Shown: positions 54,808-64,000, counted from the first letter of the stretch. The stretch: DNA of 64,000 bases from Rhodobacterales bacterium (GCA_002746935.1 PDRW01000036.1:1-64000), one strand, 5' to 3'. A program made the numbers and translations. Notes: generated by a model from the sequence alone, not told the origin.

Positions 54808-56529
54808 GTGCGCGATACCAAGGCAACGCGCAACGACACGGAAGTCGTGTTGGGCGAGGACTGGGTAACGACCCCGTCCTCGGTCGACGATGAATTGCGC
54901 GAAGGCCGCGAGCGCCGCAGCCTTGTTGCCGTCAACCGTTCGCCGCTCGCCCGCAAGATCATCATCTTCAATCTTCTGGGCCTCGCCGTTCTGGTCGGCG
55001 GGGTTCTTTTTCTGAACCCTTTCCGCGAAGGCCTGCTGCATCAGCGTGAACAGAGCCTGGCAATGGCGGTGGGAATCGTTGCCGACATGATCGAGGCACA
55101 GCAGCCGGAACCGAGCCTGCCCCGCAGGCCGGTTGCCGCCGCGCTCACCCGCGAGAGCGTTGCGGCATCGCTGGCGGGGGTCTCTGCGCGCGACGGCAGC
55201 GAGGTTCTGGTTTTCGCACCCGACGGCACGCTGCTGGGGCGGACCGGCAGCCGCGCGGGCACGGTCGCCCGTCCGGTGGCCGATCTGGAGAGCGAACAGG
55301 GCAACACGCTCATTACCGACGGCCTTTCCGGGATATGGGATCTGCTTGCGGGCATGATCTCGGCCACCGGCCGGCTCGGCGAGCAGAGATTCGACCCCGA
55401 AGATGAGGCCCGCGCGCTTCTGGACGGGGTTTTCCGCGGCAATACCGAGATCGCCCGCGTCCGCGCCGGTTACGGTGAAAACGCCTATGTGGTGGCAAGC
55501 CCGGTGATCGTCGGGGGCGGGATTGTCGGCGCGGTGGTCCTGTCGAGCCCGGACGGGCTGATTGACACGCTGGTGCGTACCGAACGCGAGCAGATCCTTC
55601 AGGTGTTCATCATCGCAATTCTGGTCTCGATCGGCCTCAGCCTGGTGCTCGCCTCCACCATTGCCAACCCGCTCGCCGATCTTGCCGCCGCCGCCGAAAT
55701 CGGACGCGACAAGAACTCCCGCCGGGTGAATCCGGGCCGGGTGCGAATCCCGGACCTGACCGCGCGGCCCGACGAGATCGGCCGCCTGTCGAAGGCGCTG
55801 CGCGGCATGGTCGCGGCACTTTATGACCGGATCGACGCCAACGAACAATTCGCCGCCGACGTTGCACATGAGATCAAGAACCCGCTGGCGAGCCTGCGCT
55901 CGGCGATCGGCTCGCTCCGGTTCGTGAAAAAGGAAGACCAACGCGGCAAGCTGCTCGACGTGATCGAACATGACGTGCGCCGCCTCGACCGGCTGGTGAG
56001 CGATATTTCCAACGCCTCGCGGCTCGATTCCGAACTGGTGAAGGAAGAGGAAGAACCCTTCGATCTGATCAAGATGCTGCGCAACCTCACCGAATATCTC
56101 GGCGGCGAGGCGCATCAGAAGGGCGTCGATTTCATCACCGACCTTACCGCCGACTCGATCATCATTACCGGCCTCGAAGCGCGGCTGGCGCAGGTCTTCG
56201 TCAACCTCATCACCAACGCGATCAGCTTTTGCGAAGAGGGCGATGCCATTCGCGTCTGGGCGCGGCAGCGCGAAAGACGGGTGCTGATCGTGGTCGAAGA
56301 CACCGGCCCCGGCATTCCCGAGGAAGCGCTGGTGAAGATCTTCAACCGCTTCTACAGCCAGCGGCCCGAGAACCAGTTCGGCAACAATTCCGGCCTTGGG
56401 CTGGCGATTTCGAAGCAGATCGTCGAGGCCCATGGCGGGGTGATCTGGGCCGAAAACATCCGTCCCACCGATGCCGACGTCGGTTCCGAGCCGCTTGGCG
56501 CGCGGTTCGTGGTCGGCCTGCCGGTGTGA
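54808..56529 (+). CDS. chvG: Sensor histidine kinase ChvG
   Basis: Membrane kinase partner of ChvI, 573 residues: helix 1 at about 50-71, a periplasmic sensor (72-262), helix 2 at 263-285, HAMP, then HisKA with His354 in FAADVAHEIKNPL and the ATPase domain (NLITNAISF, DTGPGIP, NNSGLGLAISKQI). The GTG at 54808 has GGAGG 7 bases upstream. The stop overlaps the hprK start (GTGTGA). In relatives the periplasmic inhibitor ExoR acts on this kinase; it is not in the window. Confidence 0.95.
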   Translation: MRDTKATRNDTEVVLGEDWVTTPSSVDDELREGRERRSLVAVNRSPLARKIIIFNLLGLAVLVGGVLFLNPFREGLLHQREQSLAMAVGIVADMIEAQQPEPSLPRRPVAAALTRESVAASLAGVSARDGSEVLVFAPDGTLLGRTGSRAGTVARPVADLESEQGNTLITDGLSGIWDLLAGMISATGRLGEQRFDPEDEARALLDGVFRGNTEIARVRAGYGENAYVVASPVIVGGGIVGAVVLSSPDGLIDTLVRTEREQILQVFIIAILVSIGLSLVLASTIANPLADLAAAAEIGRDKNSRRVNPGRVRIPDLTARPDEIGRLSKALRGMVAALYDRIDANEQFAADVAHEIKNPLASLRSAIGSLRFVKKEDQRGKLLDVIEHDVRRLDRLVSDISNASRLDSELVKEEEEPFDLIKMLRNLTEYLGGEAHQKGVDFITDLTADSIIITGLEARLAQVFVNLITNAISFCEEGDAIRVWARQRERRVLIVVEDTGPGIPEEALVKIFNRFYSQRPENQFGNNSGLGLAISKQIVEAHGGVIWAENIRPTDADVGSEPLGARFVVGLPV

Positions 56530-56996
56530 GCCCGCCCGGCGACGGTCCTCCCGCCCCTCTCGCCTTTCACGCGAGCGCGGTCGCACTTGGACCGGCGCAT
56601 GATTTCGGCGTGCTGATCGAAGGCCCGTCGGGCAGCGGCAAATCGGCGCTGGCCTTGCAACTGATCGCATTCGGCGCGCGTCTCGTGGCCGACGACCGTG
56701 TGCGGATCGTCCTGCGGCAGGACGGACAGCCCCAGCTGCTGGCGCCCGAACGGCTTGCGGGCGTCATCGAGGCGCGTGGGGCAGGGCTGATCCGGGTGCC
56801 GCATCTGGCCGCCGCGCCGCTCCGGCTGGTGGTGGATATGGGCGTGCCCGAGCCCGCCCGGCTGCCCGAACCGGCGTGGCGCGAGATGCTTGGGGCACGC
56901 ATCCGTTATCTTCGAAGGGTTGACGGGCCGCATTTCGCAGGCACCATTGTGGCTCTGTCCAACGGTGAGTGGTGGCATGATGAGCAAGAGCAGTGA
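56526..56996 (+). CDS. hprK: HPr kinase/phosphorylase, short alphaproteobacterial form
   Basis: Phosphorylates HPr on the regulatory serine. At 156 residues it consists only of the C-terminal catalytic domain seen in Alphaproteobacteria. The P-loop is GPSGSGKS (33-40), followed by VADDRV (54-59) and the late segment [14 protein letters not shown]. The GTG overlaps the chvG stop and the end overlaps rapZ by 20 bases. Works with the HPr and EIIA encoded downstream. Confidence 0.93.
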   Translation: MSPPGDGPPAPLAFHASAVALGPAHDFGVLIEGPSGSGKSALALQLIAFGARLVADDRVRIVLRQDGQPQLLAPERLAGVIEARGAGLIRVPHLAAAPLRLVVDMGVPEPARLPEPAWREMLGARIRYLRRVDGPHFAGTIVALSNGEWWHDEQEQ

Positions 56997-57942
56997 CGAT
57001 CCGGCTCCGGGCAAGGGCGGGATTGCCCGTCCGGGCAGCGGCGGGGCGCAGCATGTGGTGCTGGTCACCGGCGCCTCCGGGGCCGGGCGGACCACCGCGA
57101 TCCGGGTGCTCGAAGACATCGGCTATGAGGTGATCGACAACCTGCCGCTTCGGCTGGTGCCGCGGCTGCTTTCCGGCGGCCCGGTGGACCATCCGCTGGC
57201 GCTGGGCATCGACGTGCGCACCCGCGGCTTCTCGGCGGCGGCGCTGGTCGAGACGGTGGATGCGCTGGTGGCCGACCCCGGGGTCGATGTCGAGATGCTC
57301 TACCTCGATTGCCGCGCGGGCGTGCTGGCGCAACGCTATTCCGAGACCCGCCGCCGCCATCCGCTCAGCCCCGAGGAAAGCCCGATCCGCGGCATCACCC
57401 GCGAGATCGAGTTGCTGAAACCGGTGCGGGCCCGGGCCGATGTGCTGATCGACACCTCCGACCTCACGGTCCATGACCTGAAAGCCGAGATCCAGCGCTG
57501 GCTCGACGTGGCACCAAGCGAAACGCTGCAAGTCACGGTGCAGAGCTTTTCCTTCAAGAAAGGCATTCCACGCGGGCTCGATCTTGTGTTCGACGCGCGG
57601 TTCCTGCAAAATCCGCATTGGGTGCCCGAATTGCGCCCCCTCACCGGGCAGGATCCGAAGGTGGCGGCGCATGTGGCAGCCGATCCGCGCTATCCGGAGT
57701 TTCTCGACCGCGTCACCGGCCTCGTCACCTTTCTGCTTCCGGCCTATGCGGAAGAAGGCAAGTCGCATCTCACGATCGGGTTCGGCTGCACCGGCGGGCG
57801 TCACCGTTCGGTCGCACTCGCACAAACACTGTCGGCGGTCCTTGCAGCCGCTGGCTGGCAGGTGTCAACTAGGCATCGTGAAATCCAGAACGCCCCACCC
57901 CGGGGCGTGTTTTCTGAAGGAGATGGGGGGGAACCCGGGTGA
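56977..57942 (+). CDS. rapZ: RapZ family nucleotide-binding protein
   Basis: Former YvcJ/UPF0042, an RNase adapter in enterobacteria; role in Alphaproteobacteria is less clear. 321 residues: Walker A is GASGAGRTT (32-40) with Arg in place of Lys, as often in this group; [21 protein letters not shown] and the C-terminal [15 protein letters not shown] are diagnostic. Two adjacent ATGs (56977, 56980) are possible starts. Overlaps hprK and the EIIA gene (GTGA). Confidence 0.93.
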   Translation: MMSKSSDDPAPGKGGIARPGSGGAQHVVLVTGASGAGRTTAIRVLEDIGYEVIDNLPLRLVPRLLSGGPVDHPLALGIDVRTRGFSAAALVETVDALVADPGVDVEMLYLDCRAGVLAQRYSETRRRHPLSPEESPIRGITREIELLKPVRARADVLIDTSDLTVHDLKAEIQRWLDVAPSETLQVTVQSFSFKKGIPRGLDLVFDARFLQNPHWVPELRPLTGQDPKVAAHVAADPRYPEFLDRVTGLVTFLLPAYAEEGKSHLTIGFGCTGGRHRSVALAQTLSAVLAAAGWQVSTRHREIQNAPPRGVFSEGDGGEPG

Positions 57943-58340
57943 TCGGGATCGTCATCGTCGCACATGGTGGGCTGGCCGTGGAATATCTCGCGGCCGTCGA
58001 GCATGTCGTGGGCCCGCAGACCCATATCCGCGCCATCACCATCGCCGCCGAATATGACCGGGCCCTGAAGCTCAGGGAAATCTCGGAAGCGGCGGATGAG
58101 GTAGACAGCGGCAGCGGTGTCGTCGTGGTGACCGACATGTTCGGCTCGTCGCCTTCGAATCTGTCGCTGCCCGCCTGCACCCGCCGGAATTGCAGATTTC
58201 TTTACGGTGCCAACCTGCCGATGCTGATCAAGCTGGCAAAATGCCGCGAATGCGACCTCGACAGCGCCACTCGTGCCGCAATGGCGGCCGGGCGCAAATA
58301 TATCGACTGCATCGAGGGCAACACCACGGGGAGAAAATGA
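57939..58340 (+). CDS. PTS EIIA component, mannose type
   Basis: 133-residue EIIA of the Man family with the phosphorylated His9 in [10 protein letters not shown] and [13 protein letters not shown]. In Alphaproteobacteria this EIIA is part of a regulatory phosphotransfer chain with HPr and no sugar permease; in many species it affects the ChvG-ChvI pathway. GTG start overlaps the rapZ stop. Confidence 0.94.
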   Translation: MIGIVIVAHGGLAVEYLAAVEHVVGPQTHIRAITIAAEYDRALKLREISEAADEVDSGSGVVVVTDMFGSSPSNLSLPACTRRNCRFLYGANLPMLIKLAKCRECDLDSATRAAMAAGRKYIDCIEGNTTGRK

Positions 58341-58621
58341 GCATGGTCGGAACGGTGTCGCGCCAGATGGAAATCGTCAACGTCAAAGGGCTGCACGCCC
58401 GCGCCTCGGCGAAATTCGTCGAATGCGTCGAGCAATTTGACGCCGATGCCCGCGTCGGCAAGGACGGGATGGAAACGGCCGGCGATTCCATCATGGGGCT
58501 GTTGATGCTCGCCGCCTCCTGCGGCACCACGATCGAGGTCGAAACCTCAGGTCCGGACGCGCAAAAGCTCATGGACGCGCTCGCGGCCCTGGTGGACGAC
58601 AAGTTCGGAGAGGGCATCTGA
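58337..58621 (+). CDS. ptsH: Phosphocarrier protein HPr
   Basis: 94-residue HPr: active His20 in VKGLHARASAKFV and the HprK target Ser51 in GDSIMGLLMLAAS. The ATG overlaps the EIIA stop (ATGA). Passes phosphate from enzyme I, which is not in this window, to EIIA. The conserved regulatory serine matches the presence of hprK in the same operon. Confidence 0.95.
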   Translation: MSMVGTVSRQMEIVNVKGLHARASAKFVECVEQFDADARVGKDGMETAGDSIMGLLMLAASCGTTIEVETSGPDAQKLMDALAALVDDKFGEGI

Positions 58622-58624
58622 CGC

Positions 58625-59491
58625 ATGGACGCGCCCAACGGTCTGACCCGTCCGGCCGTTGCTGATCCTCCGCGCCATGAAAAGCGGGATCTGACTTACG
58701 CGAATTCCTTCGACAACCGCTTTCAGGCGGGGGTCATTCGCGCGGTCGAGTGGCTGACCGGCAAGCTCAGCCTCATCTCCATGGTGCGCCGCTTCGAGAA
58801 AGCCGGGGGCGGGGAGGGGCTGGCCTTCTGGGGGGCGGCGCTGCGGGCGATGGGGATCGCGATCACCACGCCGGAGGCGCAGTTCAGCAACATTCCCAGG
58901 GCTGGCCCGGTGGTGGTGGTGGCCAATCACCCGCACGGGCTGGTCGACGGGATGATCATGGCGGCACTGATCGCGCGGGTGCGCCCGGATTTCGGCATTC
59001 TCACCCGCGAGGTGCTGACCGGGCTCGACGAGGCGGCCTCTTCCTACCTCATCCCGGTGCCGTTCCCCTACGACAAGGACGTGCAGCGCAAGAGCATGGA
59101 GATGCGGGCCCGGGCGATGGAACGGCTCCGGGCGGGCGGGCTGATCTGCGTGTTCCCGTCCGGCGCGGTCGCCAGCTCGCAAACAGCCTTCGGCCCGGTG
59201 GAGGAAGGGGCGTGGAGCCTGTTTACCGCGCAGATGATTCGCCGTTCCGGCGCCACCGTGGTGCCTGTCCGCTTTCACGGTCAGAATTCACGGGCCTACC
59301 ACATCGCCAACCGGATCAGCGCGACGCTCCGGCAGGCGCTGTTGCTGCACGAGGTGGTGAGAACCTGCAACCGGTCGCACAGGCCGGTGATCGGGGCGCC
59401 GCTGACCGGGGCGCAGATGGCGCCGCTGAAGACCGACCCGCGCGGCTGGATCGCCTGGGTGCGTGCCCACACCCTGTCGCTGAAAGAGTGA
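58625..59491 (+). CDS. Lysophospholipid acyltransferase family protein
   Basis: 288-residue PlsC-like acyltransferase. The acceptor motif is ANHPHGLVDG (the H-x4-D catalytic pair is His and Asp), the glycerophosphate-binding region is GLICVFPSGAVASS, and GATVVPVRFHG follows. Likely acylates a phospholipid or ornithine-lipid precursor at the membrane; the exact substrate is unknown. It begins 3 bases after ptsH, so it appears to be the last gene of the chvI operon. Confidence 0.88.
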   Translation: MDAPNGLTRPAVADPPRHEKRDLTYANSFDNRFQAGVIRAVEWLTGKLSLISMVRRFEKAGGGEGLAFWGAALRAMGIAITTPEAQFSNIPRAGPVVVVANHPHGLVDGMIMAALIARVRPDFGILTREVLTGLDEAASSYLIPVPFPYDKDVQRKSMEMRARAMERLRAGGLICVFPSGAVASSQTAFGPVEEGAWSLFTAQMIRRSGATVVPVRFHGQNSRAYHIANRISATLRQALLLHEVVRTCNRSHRPVIGAPLTGAQMAPLKTDPRGWIAWVRAHTLSLKE

Positions 59492-59542
59492 TGGCCCCGG
59501 GGGGCGGGTGACGGCGTTGCCAAACGCCGTTCGCCAAAACCC

Positions 59543-60418
59543 CTACCGTGTCGGCACCGGCGCCTCGCCGCGGTAGTCGTAGAACCCCCGGCCGGTCTTG
59601 CGTCCGAGCCAGCCGGCCTCGACATATTTCGTCAGTAGCGGACAGGGCCGGTATTTGGTGTCCGCCAACCCGTCAAAGAGCACATTCATGATCGCGAGGC
59701 AGGTATCGAGCCCGATGAAATCGGCAAGCTCGAAAGGCCCCATCGGGTGATTCGCGCCGAGCTTCATCGCCTGGTCGATGGAACGCACCGAGCCCACGCC
59801 CTCGTAGAGCGTGTAGACCGCTTCGTTGATCATCGGGATCAGGATGCGGTTGACGATGAAGGCGGGAAAGTCCTCCGCAGGCGCCGCGGTCTTGCCGAGC
59901 TTTTCGACCACGCCCAGACAGGCGTCATAGGTCGCCTGGTTGGTGGCGATGCCGCGGATCAGCTCGACGAGTTTCATCACCGGCACCGGGTTCATGAAGT
60001 GGAACCCCATGAATTTCTCCGGCCGGTCGGTGCGGCTGGCGAGCCGGGTGATCGAAATCGACGAGGTGTTGGAGGTGAGAATCGTATCGGGTTTCAGATG
60101 CGGCAGAAGGGCGGCAAAGATCTTTTCCTTGACCGCCTCGTTCTCGGTGGCGGCCTCGATCACCAGATCGGTGGCCCCGATTTCGGCAATCTCCAGCGTG
60201 CCGGAGATCCGCTCCATCGCCGCGTCCTGCGCCTCGGCGCTGATCTTGCCGCGCGAAACCTGGCGCTCCATGTTGCGCCGGATCGTCGCGATGGCGGCAT
60301 CGACAGCACTTTGGTCGATGTCGTTCAGCCGCACCCTGTAACCTGCCAGCGCCATCACATGGGCGATCCCGTTGCCCATCTGGCCCGCGCCCACGACCCC
60401 CACCGTCTCGATTGCCAT
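59543..60418 (-). CDS. 3-hydroxybutyryl-CoA dehydrogenase
   Basis: NAD(P)-dependent enzyme interconverting 3-hydroxybutyryl-CoA and acetoacetyl-CoA. 291 residues: Rossmann motif [15 protein letters not shown] at the start, then [24 protein letters not shown] and the catalytic region [16 protein letters not shown]. The C-terminal domain has [18 protein letters not shown] and [18 protein letters not shown]. It may serve beta-oxidation, PHB turnover or the ethylmalonyl-CoA route. In relatives it is the neighbour of etfA; here a divergent gene lies between. Confidence 0.94.
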   Translation of the reverse strand: MAIETVGVVGAGQMGNGIAHVMALAGYRVRLNDIDQSAVDAAIATIRRNMERQVSRGKISAEAQDAAMERISGTLEIAEIGATDLVIEAATENEAVKEKIFAALLPHLKPDTILTSNTSSISITRLASRTDRPEKFMGFHFMNPVPVMKLVELIRGIATNQATYDACLGVVEKLGKTAAPAEDFPAFIVNRILIPMINEAVYTLYEGVGSVRSIDQAMKLGANHPMGPFELADFIGLDTCLAIMNVLFDGLADTKYRPCPLLTKYVEAGWLGRKTGRGFYDYRGEAPVPTR

Positions 60419-60592
60419 TCACCAACTCCTTTTCAGCTTCGGCGAGTTTAAAGCATCCGGAATGCGGGAGGGAGGGGGTCCGCGCATTTTTTGATTCCGG
60501 CATCCGGGCGGAAAGGTCGAATTTGAACATTAGCCTTTTCGCAAGGGTTTGCTGCGATTGTGCAGGCAGGACAAATTCGGAGAGTGGGTGGA

Positions 60593-61420
60593 ATGGCCTA
60601 TGAAAGCCTGGGCGCAGGCGCCCTTGATTACTTCCCTTGTCGTTACGGAAAATCGAAACTGACCTTCCGGGGGCCACGGCGGCGGCTTGACGGACGGTAC
60701 TTTGCCGTTCTGGGCGGCAACGAGACCTATGGCAAGTATGTTGCACGGCCCTATGCCGATCTCGCGGAAGAACTCGCCGGCACAAAGGTGGTGAACCTCG
60801 GCATAATGAACGCCGGGATCGACGTCTATGTCGGCGATCAGACGGTGATGGAGGCCTGCGCCGGCGCCCGTGCGACGGTGGTGCAGATCACCGGGGCACA
60901 GAACATGTCGAACCGATTCTATGCGGTCCATCCGCGGCGCAACGACCGTTTCCTGCGGGCGTCGAACTTGCTCAGGACGATCTACCGGGAGGTGGATTTC
61001 AGCGGTTTCCAGTTCACCCGGCACCTGCTCGGGCAGCTCAGGGAGATCGGCGAAGAACGCTTCGTGATGGTCGAACAGGAGCTCAGGGAGGCCTGGGTGG
61101 CGCGGATGAAAACTCTGCTGGCCGCCATCGAGAGCCCCGTGGTGCTGCTCTGGCTGGCAGACCACGGGCCGGACGATGCCGCCTGCAATTCGCTCGACGG
61201 CAGCGATCCGCTGTTTGTCGATCGGGAAATGCTTCAGGAGGTCATGCCCTACGCTTTCGATATGGTCGAGGTGGTGGTGAGCGCCGAAGAAATCGCCGAC
61301 GGCTACCACGGGCTCGTCTACCCGGAGATGGAATCGCTCACTGCCCGGGGAATGCTCGGGACGGTGGCGCATGACAAGGCAGCCATGGCCCTGGTGCCGG
61401 TGCTGAACCGGCTGCTGTGA
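60593..61420 (+). CDS. DUF6473 family protein
   Basis: 275 residues beginning MAYESLGAGALDYFPCRYG, which I recognise as the DUF6473 family of Rhodobacterales. The first part includes FAVLGGNETYGKYV with an SGNH-like glycine/serine-poor variant and KVVNLGIMNAGIDVYV. The rest is soluble with no membrane helix. Function is unknown; some members sit near surface-polysaccharide or sulfotransferase genes. A GGGTGGA precedes the ATG. It is inserted in the opposite direction between hbd and etfA. Confidence 0.78.
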   Translation: MAYESLGAGALDYFPCRYGKSKLTFRGPRRRLDGRYFAVLGGNETYGKYVARPYADLAEELAGTKVVNLGIMNAGIDVYVGDQTVMEACAGARATVVQITGAQNMSNRFYAVHPRRNDRFLRASNLLRTIYREVDFSGFQFTRHLLGQLREIGEERFVMVEQELREAWVARMKTLLAAIESPVVLLWLADHGPDDAACNSLDGSDPLFVDREMLQEVMPYAFDMVEVVVSAEEIADGYHGLVYPEMESLTARGMLGTVAHDKAAMALVPVLNRLL

Positions 61421-61711
61421 ACGGGCGGTTCCCAAAGGTGGTGGATGCCGCGCCGATCGGGCCGAGCCTTGGTCCAGCGTCTCGCCGCGTGCCCGGCTTT
61501 TCCCGGATCCGCCATGCCTTTGCCCAGACCTTTGCCCGTGCCGTTGCCCGCCGCGCGGAAACCGCGAAGGTCTTGAGCGAGGTTCTGCACGGGTGACTGG
61601 CGCCCTGGCACGTCGGTCGCTCTGGCCATGGGGCGTGCCATGTAGGCGGGGCGCGTCATGGCCCGGCATCAAGCGCAGATCGTGCCCCGCACAATACGCG
61701 CCCTCAAACGA
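61421..61711. other. Intergenic region between DUF6473 and etfA (no gene seen)
   Basis: About 290 bases between the ends of two convergent genes, ending at the etf terminator. The frames open here have the composition of non-coding GC-rich DNA, with repeated TTTGCC/TTGCC words at 61515-61545. I see no gene. Confidence 0.5.
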
Positions 61712-61739
61712 AAGGGCCCGCCAAGTCTGGCGGACCCTT
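61712..61739 (-). terminator. Rho-independent terminator of etfB-etfA
   Basis: AAGGGCCCGCCA (61712-61723) pairs with TGGCGGACCCTT (61728-61739) with one mismatch and a 4-base loop. On the minus strand the stem is followed by TTTCGTTTGAG. It lies 57 bases past the etfA stop. Confidence 0.85.
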
Positions 61740-61796
61740 CTGTCTCAACGGGTCTGTCTCACCGGGGTCTCACCGGGGGAGCCCCAACCGCGCGTC

Positions 61797-62717
61797 TTAC
61801 AGCTTGCCGGTCAACTCCGGCACGGCAGTGAAGAGGTCGGCGACCAGGCCGTAATCAGCCACCTGGAAGATCGGCGCTTCCTCGTCCTTGTTGATCGCGA
61901 CGATGATCTTCGAATCCTTCATCCCCGCGAGATGCTGGATCGCACCGGAGATGCCGACGGCGATGTAGAGCTCGGGCGCCACCACCTTGCCGGTCTGGCC
62001 CACCTGCCAGTCGTTCGGTGCAAAACCCGAATCGACCGCCGCGCGCGAGGCACCGACGGCGGCACCAAGCTTGTCGGCCAGCGCCTCGATAAGGGCGAAG
62101 TCGTCTTCCGAGCCCACGCCGCGACCGCCGGAAACGACGATGCCCGCCGAGGTGAGTTCCGGCCGGTCGGAGGCCTGAACGTCATCCTTGACCCATTCGG
62201 AGAGCCCGGCATCGCCGGCGCCTGCGATGCTCTCGACCGCGGCCGACCCGCCGCCGGCGGCGGCGTCGAAGGTCGAGGTCCGCACCGAGACCACCTTTTT
62301 CGCATCGCCCGACTTCACCACCTGCACCGCGTTACCGGCATAGACCGGACGCTCGAAAGTGTCGGCGTCGTCGACGGCGGAAATGTCGGAAATCACCATC
62401 ACGTCGAGCAGGGCGGCAACCCGCGGCAGCACGTTTTTCGCGCTCGCGGTGGCCGGGGCGACGATGTGGCTGTAATCGCCCGCGAGCGAGACCACGAGAT
62501 CGGCCAGCGGTTCGGCCAGCCCGTGGGCATAGGCCGGATCGTCGGCGGAGAGCACCTTGGCCACACCGTCGAGCTTTGCGGCCTCTTCCGCGGCGGCGGC
62601 GGGGCCGGCGACCAGCACGGTCACCTCGCCCATCGCCTTCGCGGCGGTCAGCGCCTTGGCGGTTGCATCCGTGGCGAGCGCGCCACCGGCGACTTCGGCA
62701 AGAAGAAGAACGGCCAT
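61797..62717 (-). CDS. etfA: Electron transfer flavoprotein alpha subunit
   Basis: FAD-binding subunit of ETF, which collects electrons from acyl-CoA dehydrogenases such as Mcd and passes them to ETF:quinone oxidoreductase. 306 residues; the C-terminal FAD domain has [50 protein letters not shown] and [20 protein letters not shown]. The ATG overlaps the etfB stop by one base. Confidence 0.97.
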   Translation of the reverse strand: MAVLLLAEVAGGALATDATAKALTAAKAMGEVTVLVAGPAAAAEEAAKLDGVAKVLSADDPAYAHGLAEPLADLVVSLAGDYSHIVAPATASAKNVLPRVAALLDVMVISDISAVDDADTFERPVYAGNAVQVVKSGDAKKVVSVRTSTFDAAAGGGSAAVESIAGAGDAGLSEWVKDDVQASDRPELTSAGIVVSGGRGVGSEDDFALIEALADKLGAAVGASRAAVDSGFAPNDWQVGQTGKVVAPELYIAVGISGAIQHLAGMKDSKIIVAINKDEEAPIFQVADYGLVADLFTAVPELTGKL

Positions 62718-63475
62718 CAGATTGCCCCCGCGTCTTTGAGTTTCGTGACCAGTTCGTCGACCGAACCGACGATCTCGCCCGCCTGGCGCTCGGCCGGTTC
62801 GGTGGTCTTGATCACCTCGAGGCGCGGCGCAACGTCGACACCGAGGTCGGCGGCGGTCTTCTCGGCGATCGGCTTCTTCTTGGCCTTCATGATGTTGGGC
62901 AGCGAGGCATAGCGCGGCTCGTTGAGACGCAGATCGGCGGTGACCACGGCGGGCAGCTTGACCTTGATGGTCTGCAAGCCGCCATCCACCTCGCGGGTGA
63001 CTTCCGCCGCATCGCCGTCGATCGCGACTTCCGAAGCGAAGGTGGCCTGGGCCCAGCCCATCAGCGCGGCGAGCATCTGGCCGGTGGCGTTCATGTCGTT
63101 GTCGATCGCCTGCTTGCCCATGATCACCAGGCCGGGCTGCTCCTCGTCGACAATCGCTTTCAGGATCTTGGCGACCGCGAGCGGCTCGATGTCGGTGTGC
63201 ACATCGTCGGCGGCAACCACCAGAATCCCGCGGTCGGCACCCATGGCGAGGCCGTTGCGGATGGTTTCCTGCGCCTGTTTCACGCCGATGGAGACAAGCA
63301 CCACCTCGTCGGCCTTGCCGGCCTCCTTGAGGCGGATCGCCTCTTCGACGGCGATTTCGTCGAATGGGTTCATCGACATTTTGACATTGGCGAGATCGAC
63401 CCCGGTTCCGTCCGCCTTCACGCGGACTTTCACGTTGTAGTCGATCACGCGCTTGACAGGCACGAGGACCTTCAT
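62717..63475 (-). CDS. etfB: Electron transfer flavoprotein beta subunit
   Basis: AMP-binding subunit of ETF, 252 residues: [36 protein letters not shown], and the signature region [29 protein letters not shown]. First gene of the etfBA pair. Confidence 0.97.
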   Translation of the reverse strand: MKVLVPVKRVIDYNVKVRVKADGTGVDLANVKMSMNPFDEIAVEEAIRLKEAGKADEVVLVSIGVKQAQETIRNGLAMGADRGILVVAADDVHTDIEPLAVAKILKAIVDEEQPGLVIMGKQAIDNDMNATGQMLAALMGWAQATFASEVAIDGDAAEVTREVDGGLQTIKVKLPAVVTADLRLNEPRYASLPNIMKAKKKPIAEKTAADLGVDVAPRLEVIKTTEPAERQAGEIVGSVDELVTKLKDAGAI

Positions 63476-63729
63476 CGGCGTTTACTCCCTAGATATGCCC
63501 GCGGGACAAGTAGCGGGCGGACAGTCTGAAAGCCTGTTTAACGGCCTTTGCACCCGCAGAACAATGCAAAAGCGGCAAGTTTTTTCGTGTCGGGCGCACG
63601 TTTCTTGCGGGATGGGCAGGCGTTAGCGGTCCCGGCAGCGCTAACTATTTGCAAGGGTTTATGTGATCCACTGCCGAAGTGTCGCGCGGAATCTCCGGGC
63701 GACGGCGCCTGCCGCGGCCGGGGGGACGC
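63476..63729. promoter_or_regulatory. Upstream region of etfB with an inverted repeat
   Basis: About 250 bases between the adenosyltransferase gene and etfB, both on the minus strand. GTTAGCG (63622-63628) and CGCTAAC (63639-63645) form an inverted repeat with a 10-base spacer. The stretch 63540-63600 is AT-richer and is the likely etfB promoter area. No gene is seen. Confidence 0.45.
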
Positions 63730-64000
63730 CTACCGGTTGGCGCCGGGCACCCAGAGCACGTCGGCCCGGCCGTCGTCATTCGCCATCCGCGCGGCGCAGA
63801 ACAGCCAGTCGGAGAGCCGGTTGAGGTAGCGGATCGCGACGCTGTTGACATCGCCGGGCTCCCGTTCGGCAAGCTCCGTGGCGCGGCGTTCGGCGCGGCG
63901 GGCAACGGTGCGGGCATGGTGCAGATGCGCCGAAAGCGCGGTGCCGCCGGGCAGGATGAAGCTCCTCAGCGGTTCCAGCACCGCGGTCATCGTGTCGATC
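63730..64000 (-). CDS. Cob(I)alamin adenosyltransferase, PduO type (C-terminal part)
   Basis: The last 90 codons of an ATP:corrinoid adenosyltransferase; the start lies beyond the window. The visible part has FILPGGTALSAHLHHARTVARRAER and YLNRLSDWLFCAAR, the family's ATP- and cobalamin-binding C-terminal helices. The enzyme makes adenosylcobalamin, the cofactor of methylmalonyl- and ethylmalonyl-CoA mutases, so its place next to etfBA fits the ethylmalonyl-CoA pathway. Confidence 0.93.
   Translation of the reverse strand, partial: IDTMTAVLEPLRSFILPGGTALSAHLHHARTVARRAERRATELAEREPGDVNSVAIRYLNRLSDWLFCAARMANDDGRADVLWVPGANR

Noticed and set aside
1-64000. CRISPR arrays, rRNA operons, insertion sequences
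   Set aside because: I saw no regularly spaced direct repeats, no rRNA sequence and no transposase in either strand.

Overview
The window is about 64 kb of high-GC DNA from an alphaproteobacterium of the Rhodobacterales (Rhodobacteraceae/Paracoccaceae sensu lato); the genus cannot be fixed from the sequence. The placement rests on the lepB-rnc-era-recO block, a complete methylsuccinyl-CoA dehydrogenase (ethylmalonyl-CoA pathway), the chvI-chvG-hprK-rapZ-EIIA-HPr block beside pckA, etfB-etfA near hbd, and typical rhodobacterial codon use. Many genes are translationally coupled through 4-base overlaps (ATGA, GTGA, TTGA), so GTG and TTG starts are common.

Layout. 1-5290: signal peptidase, RNase III, an EamA exporter, a group III truncated globin, Era, DUF1491 and RecO. 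5314-8931: TetR regulator, Mcd, an AhpD-like protein and a secreted protein. 9011-9084: tRNA-Gly(TCC) with encoded CCA. 9185-11785: an SGNH esterase-like protein with a duplicated 276-residue module. 12230-18090: a UgpBAEC-type ABC importer, a PfkB sugar kinase and a small transaldolase. 18379-19924: rpsA, which carries an internal deletion plus frameshift. 20102-27586: the Na+-NQR locus, with nqrM and apbE divergent from nqrA-B-C-DE-F and with nqrD and nqrE read as one fused frame. 27592-29889: HAD phosphatase-like gene and tryptophanase. 30056-39654: a polysaccharide locus (EpsG polymerase, three glycosyltransferases, left-handed beta-helix acyltransferase, nucleotide-sugar dehydrogenase, epimerase, nucleotidyltransferase-fold protein). 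39827-42161: an orphan tailspike/tail-fibre protein and a small partner. 42466-49154: a signalling island with a LuxI-family synthase, two receiver proteins carrying degenerate GGDEF-like domains, an Hpt protein, a single-domain receiver and a membrane histidine kinase. 49406-51765: DgoK, GalU and a small Trp/Gly-rich protein. 52047-59491: pckA, ChvI/ChvG, HprK, RapZ, EIIA, HPr and an acyltransferase. 59543-64000: 3-hydroxyacyl-CoA dehydrogenase, DUF6473, EtfA, EtfB and the C-terminal part of a cobalamin adenosyltransferase.

How the parts may fit together. Mcd needs ETF as electron acceptor, the ethylmalonyl-CoA pathway needs a B12-dependent mutase, and PEP carboxykinase starts gluconeogenesis, so mcd, etfBA, hbd, the adenosyltransferase and pckA describe growth on acetyl-CoA-yielding substrates. 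The Nqr complex couples NADH oxidation to sodium export. The polysaccharide genes, galU, the orphan tail fibre and the LuxI-like/phosphorelay island form the accessory part; in Rhodobacter capsulatus capsule synthesis and gene-transfer-agent reception are quorum-controlled, so the proximity is suggestive but unproven.

The two most important things to verify are the rpsA lesion (about 134 bases missing, inferred from the family's usual sequence) and the nqrD-nqrE fusion. Both look like internal deletions in conserved genes and could be assembly errors. The best candidate for an undescribed system is the 42.4-49.2 kb signalling island.
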